This document shows, one piece after another, positions 36,275 through 48,383 of a stretch of 64,000 bases of DNA. The stretch spans positions 8,532,501 through 8,596,500 of the forward strand of contig NC_134031.1 of NCBI RefSeq assembly GCF_964204645.1, in the 5' to 3' direction. The stretch's first letter is position 1; each line of letters starts with the position of its first letter. The notes below the pieces were generated by a model. That model saw nothing but the letters and a program-made list of their open reading frames with translations. It searched no databases and was not told the origin of the DNA. Source of the DNA: Tubulanus polymorphus. Taxonomy: Eukaryota; Nemertea; Palaeonemertea; Tubulaniformes; Tubulanidae. A program made the position numbers and the translations under genes.

Positions 36275-38302
36275 TAAATCTATAATTTCATAGAAATGTT
36301 TTTCTATTTTGAATTCTCACTTTATTTCATATTTTCATTAGGCCTATATGCTCAATAGGGTCTGCATAATGTAATACAATCGGCATGGGTAGGCTACTAC
36401 ATTTGACTCAGAAAATACAGTACGTAGTGATCTGACTTAGGCGTACTTAACACTAACTGCATTGGCTATCCACAACCCTTTGTCATCTATATGTCTTATA
36501 TGATGTGCTGTGATGTCTTGGTTTATATGTCTATGGCCTAGACCATTCCAAGAGGTATTAATTATCACTTCTTGGGAATTTGAAGAAGACAATGTGTCTG
36601 TATTGAGTTTTATCATTTGAATTATGTTTTACTGTTTTGTAGGTAGAAAAGCAGTGTGATGTTTTCGTGATTTTGCAACAATTTTAAGTGAATGGGCCTC
36701 TTTGGTAATGAACATTTGATGTGCATACCTAAATATCTTGGAATATTGCTTAACTTGGAATATTGCCTTGCTCAGAGTCCAGGTTCACCTAGCATTTGAA
36801 TTTTTTGGGGGGCGGGCAGAGAAACCCCCAAAAAGGTCAATTCTATAGGATATAAGAATTACATTTGTAAAAAGGGCACTTTTTCAAAATTTCGGCTAAA
36901 TACGGCCCTAGATTAGAGTTTTGAATCAATACATTTCTAAAATTTGTTCATTCAAAACTCTACTATATGTGAAGCCAAATGATTTGAAGTTTTCATTTCA
37001 AACCAAAAATTAAAGCCTTTTCATAAACGAGTGTATTGATAGTGTCATTTATCAACAGCTACGTTTCATCAATTTCGCCTTTGTTTTCTATGCAACAGCA
37101 AATTCGCTCACATCACATTATCAGAATTACATGTATTTGGCAATATGTTTGGGTCTCCTGTCATCTGAATCAGTTAAGTAATCTGGATATTGATATTTTG
37201 TATTATTATTCATATGTAAGTATGATTAGGATTTCTAGAACTTTATTAGACCCGATTCATTTTATTAGCCTCAAATTCTACTGTTAAATGGGTTTACTGT
37301 GTGATGTATGAAATATCGAGCTATGTTTAAATTTGTACATGTACAATTGTAGTACAGTTAACTCAGTTCAAAGATGTCAATGACTAATCAGTGGGATGTC
37401 TGTGGGGGTCTGGAAGAAACCCCATGAAATTTTGAGGTCCTTCAAAAAGTCCCATCCTCAAAAATTACTGACTGAATTGATTGGTAGTCAAATTAACCTT
37501 AAACAACTGAAAAATATCAAATTTTTGTTGTGGCAATTAGCTAGTTTACCATTCTAAAAGTTCTAAAATGTCATTGAGTATGTGACCTACAAAATCGCAG
37601 CGAAGCTTGGAAATGTGTCCTTGACTTGTTAAGTGGATTTCTTCTTAAGTGAATTGTTAAATATTTTGACCCTGGATCCGCCACTGCGGTTGTCGTCATT
37701 GCATTCATGTTTCGCAGAAAGTTTGTATTATACTGTCAAACTTTGGATAAGCACCTACCTTTTATTTTGTGGTTGGATCCAAGATTGCTGAATAGTGGTC
37801 ATATTTGTTTTCTTGGATGCTTGATAAAGACGATGTCAGATGAACTTCTAAATGAAGTTTAGATAACACATGTAAAGATGTGTTGCAGTTATACGGTACA
37901 GGGTTTCAGAAAATGCTACCCAACTTTTAAGAGTAATTATTCATTAACTAAAAATTGAAATACATTTTTTGGGAGGTAAGGTTGGTAGACCTGGATGTTA
38001 GTTCGAGGATGAAATGTTCATGTGCAATGATAAGCCATGCATGGCTGAGCACTAGTCTGTTTATGATTCGCCATGAAAATGTCATGGAACCAAAATTATG
38101 GATTGTTCCATTGTGTATGTTTATTGTTGAATGACCAGCATCCAGTTGAAAAATTGTTTTAAAACCACCAAATCATGGGATTTCACTCCTTGTGATATTT
38201 TCCTGCGATGAATTGAGAAAACCAAGGTATTCATAACACCACCTCCAGTAGGAAGTGAAGACATGTTGGGATAGTAACAGATTTTGAGAAATCTGATTTT
38301 CA
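36275..38302. other. Intergenic, no gene recognised
   Basis: This is 2 kb of AT-rich sequence with short frames only. A poly-G stretch lies at 36809-36816. I see no repeat family member that I can name. Confidence 0.35.
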
Positions 38303-38480
38303 GTGTGTCTACACCGCAGTGCGTTGTATGAATCGGTGATGGATTTTGCTAGTACACCGCACTGCGGTGTATTGATGTAATTAGTAATTAGTTTTAATCT
38401 CTATTGAAAGATGGCAGCACCTGTAAAAGATAGTGAAATATTAGTAACTAATGATACACTGCACCGCGGTGTAGACACAC
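38303..38480. mobile_element. MITE with GTGTGTCTACACCGC termini
   Basis: The left end GTGTGTCTACACCGCAGTGC and the right end GCACCGCGGTGTAGACACAC are inverted copies. The element is 178 bp. The centre also contains TACACCGCACTGCGGTGTA, a perfect short palindrome. Family not identified. Confidence 0.7.
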
Positions 38481-38813
38481 TTTGGTGGTAATCCCGTTAT
38501 TCAACACACGAGGGAGAATTTTTTCAAAATTTTCAAATTATCTCCAGCACTATAGGGTATTGATCAGTCAGCACTGAAAGGGTTGAGGAGATCTGTCAGC
38601 AAAGTGTTTATTAATTAATGAAGGCATTGCAATAATCCTCATATCTTTTATTGGTTCAACTCCATTTTAAACACCATTCAAAAACATGCTAGTGCTCAGC
38701 CAAGCTCGACTTATTTTTGCATTTCAACATTCCATCCTCAAGCAAACATCCAAGTCAAACAACTTTTCTCCCAGGGTCCGATCTAAGCACTCTGATTGCC
38801 CGGGACAAGTATA

Positions 38814-39704
38814 CAGTCAACCCCCGATATACCGCCCACATCGGTTCAGAATAATTTTGGCAGTATAGGGAGTATGGCGGTATATGGTAGGTGTTTTACC
38901 ATGTATTTGTTTAGAGATGTACAGTCATACCTTGATTTAACCCCCCTACCGCCCCTTGCATACTGCCCTCCTAGTACAATCCTATACAAATGTATTACAA
39001 TATTTCCTGATTAACCGCCATCGTAAAAGTTAAGTAACTCAATCCGCAATTTTATTACAATACGCCACCATAAAACTACCGATGACCTCGTTCATCGATC
39101 CGATGTCATCACTGTGTTGCAAGTCTTGCCCTCCAGTAAGGTTTGTACGGTAATTAAAACTATTATATTAGATGGCACCGACAGCGCTGAAACGAATTGA
39201 ATTAACGGTAAAAGAAAAAACAGGAGGAATAAAGATCCATCGCAACTGAAAATAGCCGACCATTTTTTCTGACAATGATTTACAGCCATATATACATTAA
39301 AGGCGGCGTAGAGTAGCGATGTCTATTTATGAATTGATCAGCGTTTGGTATCGTAGTATGAACCGTAAATGTCGCATGTGATATGATTCCTACTTCAAGC
39401 CTATGATGTTTTCCTGATGATACGCCCCGATGTTTATTATGTAAAAAGTTTTTAATTGTGAAAGGATGTTTTTTCAGATTTTTTCTTAATTCATCACATC
39501 AATATACATCGTAGCCTACTGAGTAGACAATAGGTTGGTTATTTGAGTGACTCGACATAAACCCTTTACCGCCACACTCTATTTACCGCCAAAACAAGGA
39601 ATCCTCAAGGGCGGCTTTAAATCGAGGTATGACTGTACATTGAGAAAACCTGGCGGTACATGGGGTGGCGGTTTATGGGAGGGCAGTATTTCAGGGGTTG
39701 ACTG
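38814..39704. mobile_element. pogo/Tigger-like MITE (outer), TA target
   Basis: The ends are CAGTCAACCCCCGATATACC and GGGGTTGACTG, flanked by TA. The typical CAGTCAACCCC/CAGTCATACC terminal style and the TA target fit the pogo branch of Tc1/mariner. A second related element sits inside it. Confidence 0.75.
38922..39635. mobile_element. pogo/Tigger-like MITE (inner), TA target
   Basis: The ends are CAGTCATACCTTGATTTAA and TTAAATCGAGGTATGACTG, flanked by TA. It is nested in the outer element. Similar left-end sequence occurs at 43412. There is no transposase. Confidence 0.75.
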
Positions 39705-40800
39705 TATTTTCATTAGGGCAAGTAGGCTATCGTTATCACTTGTCCACCGGGCTATAGTGCAATTTTATGTGTCAAGCTTTTTTCCCACTTGATATAACTG
39801 GCGATTTTGTGCACCAATCACACTGCCGAGGTAGGGCAAGTTGATTTTTGAGGGGTAAGCAAAATTTCAGATATGCTTGCCCCACGGGCAATTGGCTTCT
39901 ATTCCTAAGATTGAACCCTGTACTCCCCAAAAATCTATTTCAATAACAGTTAATGACTAATTAATCTCAAAGCTATGGTTACACATTTTTAGACCCTATA
40001 TAGTCGGTGGAATGAAAAGCCCCTGCGTTAAGTTTCAAAGTCACATGATATTACATGTGGCATCCAAGGGGTTGCTAAATATTTGAAAAAGTCATGATTT
40101 CAGGTCATCTTCTAAACGAAATATATTTCGTTACAAAGATGTGTTGCAGATATGCAGCCCAAAATATGCTCGAGTTGTTCTAGACTTTATTTTCGATCAC
40201 TGATTATCTCACACATTTGAGTGACTTTGTACGTATGAAATAATTCACTTAAATTGGCTTCCACTTCTCCAAGTTTCTTGTTGGATGCCCCCAAATTCCC
40301 CACAAGGCTACTACATTACTACCCATTCTCCTACTAGAATTGTTCAGCTTTCAACCCCCATCACTTCATTCCTTTTTGCATGAATTGACCATGAGACTTC
40401 ATTTCCCAGGATTTTTGACTGGGGTTATTGGTTCTAAATAAAGCACAACTCTGATAAAAAGGACAAATTCCTGTGAGTTGAAAACAATGGCACATGGTGT
40501 AATTGAATGCTGATAAAAATACCCTCTAAATGAATCGAAAGCCCCTTGCTGATTTTGGTATGTGGTTGTAGCCCTTTTTGAAAATTTGTTAAAATGTAGG
40601 GGATTCTTCTGAACCCTGATACCGTGAGTGACTGGACAATTAAAGTATAGGTTAAGAAATTTTATCTAATATGAATAACCAATACTTATCAGAAAATAGG
40701 AACCGATTTTGAGTGACCTGATGTATAAATTTGTAGGTCATAAGTGTTGCATAAATTCGTAAGGTCCCAAGAGCTACTATTTACGCAAGTTTGACTATAT
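39705..40800. other. Intergenic, no feature recognised
   Basis: AT-rich DNA with no supported frame and no repeat ends that I can identify. Confidence 0.3.
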
Positions 40801-40801
40801 A

Positions 40802-40966
40802 CAGTGGAACCTCCTTACAACATACTTGACGGGACCAGAAAATATGTCGTTATAACCGATAGTTTGTTATATCCCTATGAAAATAACCAAATTGGCCTAG
40901 GGACGAAATTCTATATTTGTTATATCCGATCATTGTATCTGAGTTCGTTATATCGAGGTTCCACTG
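40802..40966. mobile_element. Short pogo-like MITE, TA target
   Basis: CAGTGGAACCTCCTTACAAC at the left and CGAGGTTCCACTG at the right, flanked by TA. It is 165 bp with internal ATATGTCGTTATAACCGATA-like palindromes, and non-coding. Confidence 0.8.
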
Positions 40967-42300
40967 TATTTCATTTGGTTGAAATAAGTCTCTTTCTATG
41001 ATTAAGGCAATGCTTATATTGTATGGATATTGCCAGTACAATAAGGGTAGTCGACTGTATGTTTTATTCAATCCGCATCCTGGATACGATTGTTATGTAT
41101 GTATACTGGTGTTTTACGAATGGAGTAATATCTACAATAAATGAAGTTGATTGTGACATTGAAAGATATATAACATGCTTGTGTTTTTTTGATTTTCATC
41201 TTGTGTTAAAGTAACATTCAGGAGACTTCACTTACTTCAGATGTGGCAATACACAAACTTTTTGGTTTACCTTTGTCAGCGATATGAAGTTGGCATTGAG
41301 CCAATTTCATGTAAAATCGCGGTACGTTTTTTAATGTGAGCATTTGTTTCATTGGTTCTCGGGTTAAACGACGTATAATCGATGCGCTTGAAGACATGAC
41401 GAACCTCCGTCGATGTATATGGTCAACTTTGTTAAAATTCTACGATAAACTGTTTTTGACGGGAACATTCTTAGCTCTCGCGTATAAAATTGCAATGACC
41501 TCGATTGGGGGGCGTTGTCTCTACGAGCGAATGTGATTGGCTGTTTTTGGGATATACGGGGCATTCCGGCGCTACTAAAATAATTATGGGAAAGCCATAG
41601 AATGGCGAACGTTTCATTGGACTAGTGCCGTATATGTGCAAATTTCAAATGCTCATTGCTGATGAGAATGTAATTATTATCCGCCATCGGTATTGTTTCA
41701 TTTTAATACCCGGTGATTGATTTGAGTGACACTGAAGTGCAAGCGAAGATTCACAAGGCCTCCACGTGCGCGTGGAGTGCTGTAGACTGTTGCACACACA
41801 AACACACGTGTATACACTACTATAGTGATACTGTAAACGCTGCTTGCTGGCGCGTCTGACATTTCATCAACAGAAGATGAGCGCTATGTTTTTCTGTATG
41901 ATATAATTTATAATAAATTTTAATTTCTTGTGACCTGAAAATATTAAGCAGCAAACTACAAGTATAGGTCGAGGTCTGAATATTGTAGTAGTAAATTCCA
42001 GGATTTAAAACGATCTGATACACCGATTTCTTACTGCGCCGGTTTAGATTCCGCGGCCATACATCGGAAGAGGTTTCCAAGACTAAATATTCAGCCACCC
42101 TCTGATATGTGACATCATATGAATTTTATTTGAATATTTTTTCATATTGTGAAAAATATTTCTTTGAAAATATAAAATAGTTTCCCTGCCGCGCCTACCA
42201 GTACCCTACGAAATGTATATTTTTGGTCTTATTTGACTACAAAATAATTCTTTGAGAAAGATGAAATACAATATAGAACTTTGAAGTCACGAATTAAAAA
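40967..42300. other. Intergenic, no feature recognised
   Basis: Several short frames in different directions, none with a domain, splice context or codon pattern to support it. Two mildly GC-richer patches lie near 41340-41560 and 41760-41860. Confidence 0.3.
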
Positions 42301-43045
42301 GATTTTTGATGGGTTTCGTCGTCAGACGAACCCATCTATGGCATCGTCGTCATGTCTGTCTGTCTGTCTGTCCGTCTGTGGATGTTTCTTTATGACACGA
42401 TTTAAGCTGTTTGTGTGGACCGACAATTCTGTAATTTCACACAGGTATTCTCTACTTGATGTAGATGGTGCAGCTTGGTTTATATTTGATTCCGATGGTT
42501 ATAAGTGCTCTAATTTGGTTAAAAGATAATTAACGTTACTCGCTAGTTCAAGCCGCTGTATAGCGCGTTGCTACGACGACGCTCGATCAACATACTGGTA
42601 CTCGCTGTGTAATACTGAACACGTATATACCTGTAGATATTGATCGTACTAGCACCGGTTTTAGATAGCGCACGCGCTGATCGGTCTTTACACTTCTCAG
42701 AACTGCTGTGCTAAATGCTGAAATGCCGAATCTATGCGCAATCATTAATTGGGCTCGTCACATTTGATAGTGAATGGATAAATAAACGGTGACACATGGT
42801 GGGGCGGGTTGTGAGGAGCATCAAAACTAATCCGTCACAAATAATAGATAGAAAACAATACCTTAAGAGGTTTATTAACATCATTACCAAATCAAAACCT
42901 GCACATCCTATCATAAATAGAAATTCTAAGAATTTATTTCAAAGAATAATAAATTACGTCTAAATATTGGGATTCGAACTCGTAGCATCGATTCAGGTGC
43001 CTTTCCCAAAGCGGGTATCCCGCGGGGAAAACCCATTACTATTTA
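42301..43045 (+). mobile_element. Possible third Helentron-like repeat (H3)
   Basis: It starts with GATGGGTTTCGTCGTCAGAC inside a hairpin that closes with GACGAACCCATC, then runs into TCTGTCTG repeats like the GTCCGTCC zone of H1. Near 43020-43045 GCGGGTATCCCGCGGGGAAA precedes ACCCATTACTAT, which inverts the 5' ATGGGTTT. The architecture resembles H1 and H2, but the termini are not verified by a second copy. A tRNA-like B-box (GAGTTCGAATCCC, minus strand) lies at 42967. Confidence 0.4.
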
Positions 43046-43411
43046 TATCGAGAATCGCGTTTTTGACAGCGAGTTCGGTGAATGAAACAGAAACAATTAC
43101 ACAGAAACCCATCATGGAAAGTTTCTTTCTGGTTCAAGCAATGCCCTTACCCCAAACAACCTCTAGCTTTCAAGGTAAACCACACTTTGCCCATGGCCAA
43201 TTTATTTAGGGGATCTGCTCTGTGGCTACTCTAGAATCTTAATTTTTTATTCCATCATTAGTTTACTGTGGTTTAAGTGAATTTGATTTCCAAAATACGT
43301 AAGTATGTAAAAAAACACTGGTGGAATTTCGACAAATTTTTCTCACTGCTCATATCCAAGCCCGCAGTGTTAATATCGGTTGAGAGGAAATTTATGATGT
43401 CAAAACACATA

Positions 43412-43600
43412 CAGTCATACCTCGATTCACTGCCAACCTCGTCTACCGCCTGGATTTCATGGAAAACAGAACATTTGTATCTAAAACGTACAGGAAAACC
43501 TGATTTACCGCCCCTCGCATACCGCCACCGCTAACGTAATCTAGTACAATCCTATACAAATGTATTACAATATTTCCCGCTTTACCGCCATCGTAGAATT
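43412..43600 (+). mobile_element. pogo-like element left end
   Basis: CAGTCATACCTCGATTCACTG matches the left end of the inner element at 38922, and the following ACCGCC-rich text matches 38945-39010. No right end was found before 43757. Confidence 0.55.
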
Positions 43601-43756
43601 GAGTTATTCAATCCTCTTATTGATCGGATAACCGAAATGTATTATTAGGTTTCTATGCAACATACATTATACATGTAATCGGCCCTGCGAGAAAAGTGAA
43701 ACTGTATTATTAAGATGGCGCCGTCAGCAAAACGAATTGCCTTAACAGTAAAAGAA

Positions 43757-44079
43757 CTAGGAGTCCAGGGACACCATGCCCACTTGGGAAGTGGTTTCAA
43801 TTGCTCAACAATCTAACAATTTCAACATTCAACGCCCCCTGGTGACCATTTACAAAAACCAATGACCATGAAACTGACCACAATAGTAGGACATGTCAGC
43901 AGCTACAATTTTGTAATCGATTGTGATAACAAAATATGCCTCGTTACCAATTTAATATGGAAATACTTAGTCATTCTACTATTCAACGCCCCCTGGTGAC
44001 CATATTCAAAACCCAATGACCTCGAAACTCACCACAATCATAGAACATGTCATGAACTACAACTTTGCAATTGATCATG
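43757..44079 (-). mobile_element. H1 Helentron-like fragment, truncated by the Polinton end
   Basis: The 3' tip (CTAGGAGTCCAGGGACACC in + orientation) and two units with TTCAACGCCCCCTGG are present. The homology to H1 breaks off inside TTGATCATG at 44079, exactly where the Polinton-type terminal sequence AGTAATAGGGG begins. Confidence 0.75.
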
Positions 44080-44191
44080 AGTAATAGGGGTAATAGGCTT
44101 TCAGGCCAAAGGTCGAACGGTCGAGAAATTTTCCAAATGTGAAAATAACAATAATTTCTACTTGTATTAGTCGCGTACACTCCTAATTCAA
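44080..44191 (+). repeat. Left terminal repeat of the Polinton with short hairpin
   Basis: Starts AGTAATAGGGGTAATAGGC. A copy in the same orientation lies at 61812-61935 and a weak inverted copy at 61680-61762. It ends with a stem-loop (CTACTTGTATTA ... TAATTCAA) whose loop is inverted relative to the 61.8-kb copy. Confidence 0.6.
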
Positions 44192-44235
44192 ACCTAAAAT
44201 GTTTTAACATTGATCCTTGTCATTCTCATTCTAGT

Positions 44236-45731
44236 CCAGGATTAACTTGGGATTGTGGTTTAAAATTTACAGATATAGAAATGGATTTGTTAATAAATAT
44301 AGATCAATTATTATTATTTGAAAAGTCTATAAGAGGAGGAGTTTCGGGTGTATTAGGGGATAGATATTTCAATGTAAATGATAACCCTGCATAAGTTATT
44401 ATATATAGATGCAAATAATTTGTATGGTTGGGCAATGATGGAACCACAACCTTATGGAGTATTTGAAATAAGTGAAGTTTTACAACATGAAAATAATGAC
44501 AAATTTGATTGGAAGAAAAGAATCCTAGATATTGCAGATGATTCAGAGACTGGTTACTTCTTTGTTGTAGATTTAGAATATCCTGAAAATATTAAATTTA
44601 AATCTAGAAATCTAGCATACTGTCCCGAACATAAAACTGTAACTCATGAAGAATTATCAAATTATTAAAAAAGAATTAAACCCGAAAATTATATTCATAC
44701 AGAAAAGTTAATGGTAACTCAAGCAGATAAATATGATTATGTAGTACATTATAGAATGTTGAAGTTTTATTTGAATCAAGGAATGATCCTAAAAAAAGTA
44801 CATAGATATATTTCATTCAGTCAATCTAAATGGTTAGAAAAATATATAGATTTTAACACCAAATAGAGAACTGAAGCTAAAACTGATTTCGAGAAAGATT
44901 TCTTCAAGTTAATGAACAATGCATTCTATGGAAAAACTTGTGAAAATATTAGAAATAGAAATGATATTGAGTTAGTTAGTAATGGTAAAAGAATTAGACA
45001 TTTACAAACATATCCTTAATTTATAGGTAACAGAATATTTGATGAAAATTTAGCCGCAGTTAAAATGAGAAGAACATCAATGAAATTTAATAAACCAATT
45101 TATGTTGGTGCTTCAGTTTTAGAAATATCAAAGCTATTGATGTATGAATTCTATTATAATGTATTACAACCTAATTTTGGAGAAAAACATATAGAAATCT
45201 TATATTTTGATACTGACAGTTACATATTAAAGATAAAAACTAATAACATAACTGATGATTAAAAAACATCATTTTGATTTCAGTTATTATCCTAAAAATC
45301 ATGAATTGTTTAGCAATGATAATAAAAAAGTTCCTGGTAAATTCAAAGATGAATTAGGTGGTGAAGAAATGATTGAATTCATTGGTATTAGATCTAAAAT
45401 GTATTCATATAAAAACTAAAGAACATGAAGCTAAAAAGTTAAAAGGAATAACCAAAAGTGTAGAAGAAAAGAATATTCATTTCAAAGATTACATCAATTG
45501 TATATTCAATGAAGAAGTTAGAAAACATAAGATGAGATGTTTAAGATCTGAAGATCATGAGATGTTTATTGAAGAGATAAGATAAGTCTAAACCCATTTG
45601 ATGATAAAAGATATATTTTAGATGATGGAATTCATACAGTTGCATATGGTTGTAATTTAGATGAATACTTAAAATTTAAAAGAGAAGAAACAAAAGAGAA
45701 CGAGATTATGAACAGGATTCTAACGTGTTAA
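44236..45731 (+). pseudogene. polB: Protein-primed-type DNA polymerase B, truncated and frameshifted
   Basis: This is the C-terminal polymerase half of a Polinton PolB. The visible landmarks are PGLTWDCGLKF and KSIRGGVSGV upstream, motif A YIDANNLYGWAM, motif B region KLMNNAFYGKT and motif C YFDTDS, then PGKFKDELGG and DDKRYILDDG near the end. The N-terminal exonuclease and upstream region are absent. Breaks: frameshifts near 44385, 45262, 45415 and 45590; in-frame stops TAA at 44666, TAG at 44864 and TAA near 45017. Family members copy the element from a protein-primed terminus. This copy cannot make a functional polymerase. Confidence 0.88.
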
Positions 45732-45760
45732 TCAAATTTTGATAAAAATATGTATTATAA

Positions 45761-46114
45761 ATGGAGAGTAAACAAGCACACAGTGAGAACAACAAATTAT
45801 TTCTAGATAGAATAAAAGATACTTCAAATGTCAAATCAGTAGATTATAAATTTAAGAAGTTAAAAGAATTAACAATCCATAAGAAATATCTAATTACAAA
45901 TATTGATACAGTTACTAACAAATATGGAGATAAATTAGTTATACACTTAGAATATGAAGGATTAAAAGGAAATACATATAAATTCAGAACATATTTACCA
46001 GATAGATTTCATAGATTATCAAGTGAAGATCTAGAAGAATTATGTTCTGGTGATTTCTATTTCGTATACAAAGGTAAGAATGAAAAAGGACATCATGAAA
46101 TAGATTTCGAATAA
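45761..46114 (+). CDS. Small protein, possible OB-fold DNA-binding protein
   Basis: An intact 117-codon ORF starting at the TATAAATG motif. The core reads KYLITNIDTVTNKYGDKLVI, then YLPDRFHRL and FYFVYKGK. A beta-strand pattern with 'kyGdklvi...lPdrf' recurs in small Polinton proteins that are sometimes suggested to be OB-fold single-strand DNA binders. It follows PolB by 30 nt and precedes the penton-like gene by 17 nt. The role is inferred from pattern and position only. Confidence 0.5.
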   Translation: MESKQAHSENNKLFLDRIKDTSNVKSVDYKFKKLKELTIHKKYLITNIDTVTNKYGDKLVIHLEYEGLKGNTYKFRTYLPDRFHRLSSEDLEELCSGDFYFVYKGKNEKGHHEIDFE

Positions 46115-46131
46115 GAAAATATGTAAAATAA

Positions 46132-46886
46132 ATGGCGGAATTAAAAGAATACAGAATATTTGTTGATTCAAGAAGACTTACAAATTATAAATCACATAAT
46201 TTATTAGTTCAATTAGATAGAGAATTTAAGAATTGTGTAGATTTAAAATTAGTAAATATAAGTTTATGTAATTCTTTTTATAATATATCGGATAAAACTT
46301 TTGAACATAGAGGGTTTATGATTTATATGAGAAATAAAGATAAATGGTTTCATATATTTTTAAAACCAGGATTATATAATTTAGAATCATTAGCGCAGGA
46401 AATTAATAGAAGAGCTCGGTTGAAAATCGGGGGTACTTCTGTATTTGAAATTAAATTTAATAAAATTGATAGTACTAATAAAATAAGAATAAAGATTTCT
46501 AATGAACAACATCAATTTATGGTAAACAAACCACTGGCTAAAATGTTAGGAATTAAACCGCTTACAGTTACTAGAAACGTAGAAGGCATCTCAAATATGA
46601 TACCTTTTACACATTTTTATATTTATTGCAATTTAATCGATCCTACAAAACTTTCGAAGCAACTAAAGAAACAATTTGTAGTTCTAGTATACTAAATATT
46701 TTACCGCTAAAAAATGTTAAACAATTTGGAACTCAAATAAATTATAAATTAACAGAATGTGATTTTAAACCTTGCATTCCTAAATTTAATAATTTTAGAT
46801 TAGAAGTAAGAAATCATAATGGATACTTAATTGATTTGAATAACTTTCCTGTAATTTATGAATTAATTATAAGATGTAAAGAGTAA
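46132..46886 (+). pseudogene. Penton-like minor capsid protein, one frameshift
   Basis: The first part (46132 to about 46650) starts YRIFVDSRRLTNYKSHNLLV and continues with KPGLYNLESLAQEIN and NKPLAKMLGIK. The second part (about 46650 to 46886), in another frame, has RLEVRNHNGYLIDLNNFPVI. The pattern matches the minor capsid (penton, single jelly-roll) protein of Polintons and adintoviruses, which forms the vertex of the icosahedral shell. The frame changes near 46655 in a CTACAAAAC tract. Otherwise it looks complete, at about 250 residues. Confidence 0.65.
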
Positions 46887-46901
46887 TTTTTCACTATATA
46901 A

Positions 46902-47246
46902 ATGAATATAACTGTTGGACCGAGTATATGTTTTGGGTTTGATTTTAAACGTGAGAAAGAAATGAAATTTAACATTAATGATGTAATTATACATATTAAA
47001 AATATTGCATTTTCTAACGAAACAACATTTAAGTATGAAACAACAATAGATAAAGAAACTTTAAATGAAGAAAAGATTACTAATTTAATTAGAGAATCTT
47101 TAAGATTTTATGAATTGGATGAAGATTTTATCATTGATGATATTAAAAAAATAATAATTGAAATATATACAAATGAAACTAGTAATGAAATAAATGTTGA
47201 ATTAATCATAAATAAGTTAACTAAATATTTTGAAGATTTTTTTTGA
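46902..47246 (+). CDS. Unknown 114-residue acidic protein
   Basis: An intact ORF starting at ACTATATAAATG and ending in TGA, 7 nt before the next start. It begins MNITVGPSICFGFDFK and then is dominated by charged helical sequence. No domain is recognised. A Cys and a Gly-rich start are the only distinct features. Confidence 0.55.
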   Translation: MNITVGPSICFGFDFKREKEMKFNINDVIIHIKNIAFSNETTFKYETTIDKETLNEEKITNLIRESLRFYELDEDFIIDDIKKIIIEIYTNETSNEINVELIINKLTKYFEDFF

Positions 47247-47256
47247 TAAATAAATG
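47237..47256 (+). promoter_or_regulatory. TAAATG start-site motif shared by Polinton genes
   Basis: A T-rich tract followed by ATAAATG at the start codon (here TTTTTTTGATAAATAAATG). The same arrangement precedes the starts at 45761, 46132, 46902, 47500, 47942, 48384, 49716, 54162 and 55445 on the plus strand and 59121, 58526 and 57066 on the minus strand. It resembles late-promoter TAAATG motifs of large DNA viruses. Promoter function is inference. Confidence 0.5.
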
Positions 47257-47475
47257 AGTGATGATAAGTGGATAATAACTGGATTATATAATGGAGCATT
47301 ACTATCAGTTGGAACTGTTGGTTATATAATGGTATTAAAAAAAGTATTTAAAATGGGAAGTGTTAATGTTGATAGATTTGATATAAATGATATTTTAAAA
47401 TTAACATTAGCAGTTACTTTATCTAATTTAACTATTGATTATTTGGAAAAACAAAAATATATTCCTCCCATATAA
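47254..47475 (+). CDS. Small membrane protein
   Basis: A 73-codon ORF starting at GATAAATAAATG. The segment GALLSVGTVGYIMVLKKVF is a probable membrane helix, and a second weaker one is DILKLTLAVTLSNLTIDYL. The C-terminus is KQKYIPPI. Proteins of this size and pattern ('LYNGALLs.G..g') are common in Polintons, with function unknown. It is followed by the next TAAATAAATG start at 47500. Confidence 0.6.
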   Translation: MSDDKWIITGLYNGALLSVGTVGYIMVLKKVFKMGSVNVDRFDINDILKLTLAVTLSNLTIDYLEKQKYIPPI

Positions 47476-47499
47476 ATGCGTAATTATTTTACTAAATAA

Positions 47500-47921
47500 A
47501 TGGTTTCTGCAGTTATAACTATTATAGGATCTGCAATTGTTAACGCTTTAGCATTTTCTGGTGGTGGATATTTATTTAAACATATTGATAAAAATGGATC
47601 ATTAACAGAACAAAAAATACATAACTTAGCATAAGAGAAATACAATAAAGCAGCAGAAGAATATAGAGAAAAAAGACAAAACTATATGGATTATATTAAC
47701 AAAGAATTATATGATCAGAAGATTTCACATAGAGATTTTCAATCAGTTGATGATGCAATGAGTTTATATAACGCGGTAACCAATAAAGAAAATTACATCT
47801 ATACAAACCTAAATTATCAGATTATTATACCCCAAGTAAAGAACAACAGAAATATGAAATAATATGGATTTTAGGTGGAACAGTTATTGTTATATTTGTA
47901 GCGTATAGATTTACTTATTAG
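47500..47921 (+). pseudogene. Two-helix membrane protein with a stop and a frameshift
   Basis: It starts at ACTAAATAAATG. The N-terminal helix is IIGSAIVNALAFSGGGYLF, a signature I associate with Polinton small proteins. Next comes a long charged coil (KAAEEYREKRQNYMDYIN), then SDYYTPSKEQQKYE and a C-terminal helix ILGGTVIVIFVAYRF. Breaks: TAA at codon 45 (47632) and a one-base frameshift near 47810 in an AAACCTAAA context. The function is not known; it may be a virion membrane or scaffold protein. Confidence 0.6.
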
Positions 47922-47941
47922 TAATTTTTTTTTCTAAATAA

Positions 47942-48367
47942 ATGGATGATGATATTGATATTATTCCTCATGATATAAATAAAACTAAATTAAAAATATA
48001 TTAAGAAAAACAAATATAAGAATTTGAAAGTGACTTAAAGATAAAAAAGAAAAAATATTTAAAAAGTAAAATTATATATTATTTGATTATAAGTGGTTCG
48101 GTTACAATTAGTTCTGTAATAACATTTCTAGCAATATTCAGTCCATTAACACCTTTAGCTATATCAATTGGCGTATTAGGATTAAGTTCAAGTGTTTTAA
48201 CTGGTATAAGTTCAAAATTAAATATAAAAAGTAATAAAGAAAAAATTAAAACTAATATAAAAGAAATTAATAAATCAAAGAATACACTAGATTATATAAT
48301 AAGTTTAAATGGTCATATAACAGTTGAAGAACAAGATAAATTATTAAAAGAATTAATAAATTATTAA
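47942..48367 (+). pseudogene. Membrane protein with two early TAA codons
   Basis: It starts at CTAAATAAATGGATG. One frame is open from 47942 to 48367 except for TAA at codons 21 (48002) and 26 (48017), both in a charged coil. A hydrophobic stretch (SGSVTISSVITFLAIFSPL, then LAISIGVLGLSSSVLTGI) follows and then a Lys-rich tail. No family is recognised. Because the frame is otherwise perfect, the two stops look like recent point changes. Confidence 0.55.
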
Positions 48368-48383
48368 TTTTTTAATTATATAA

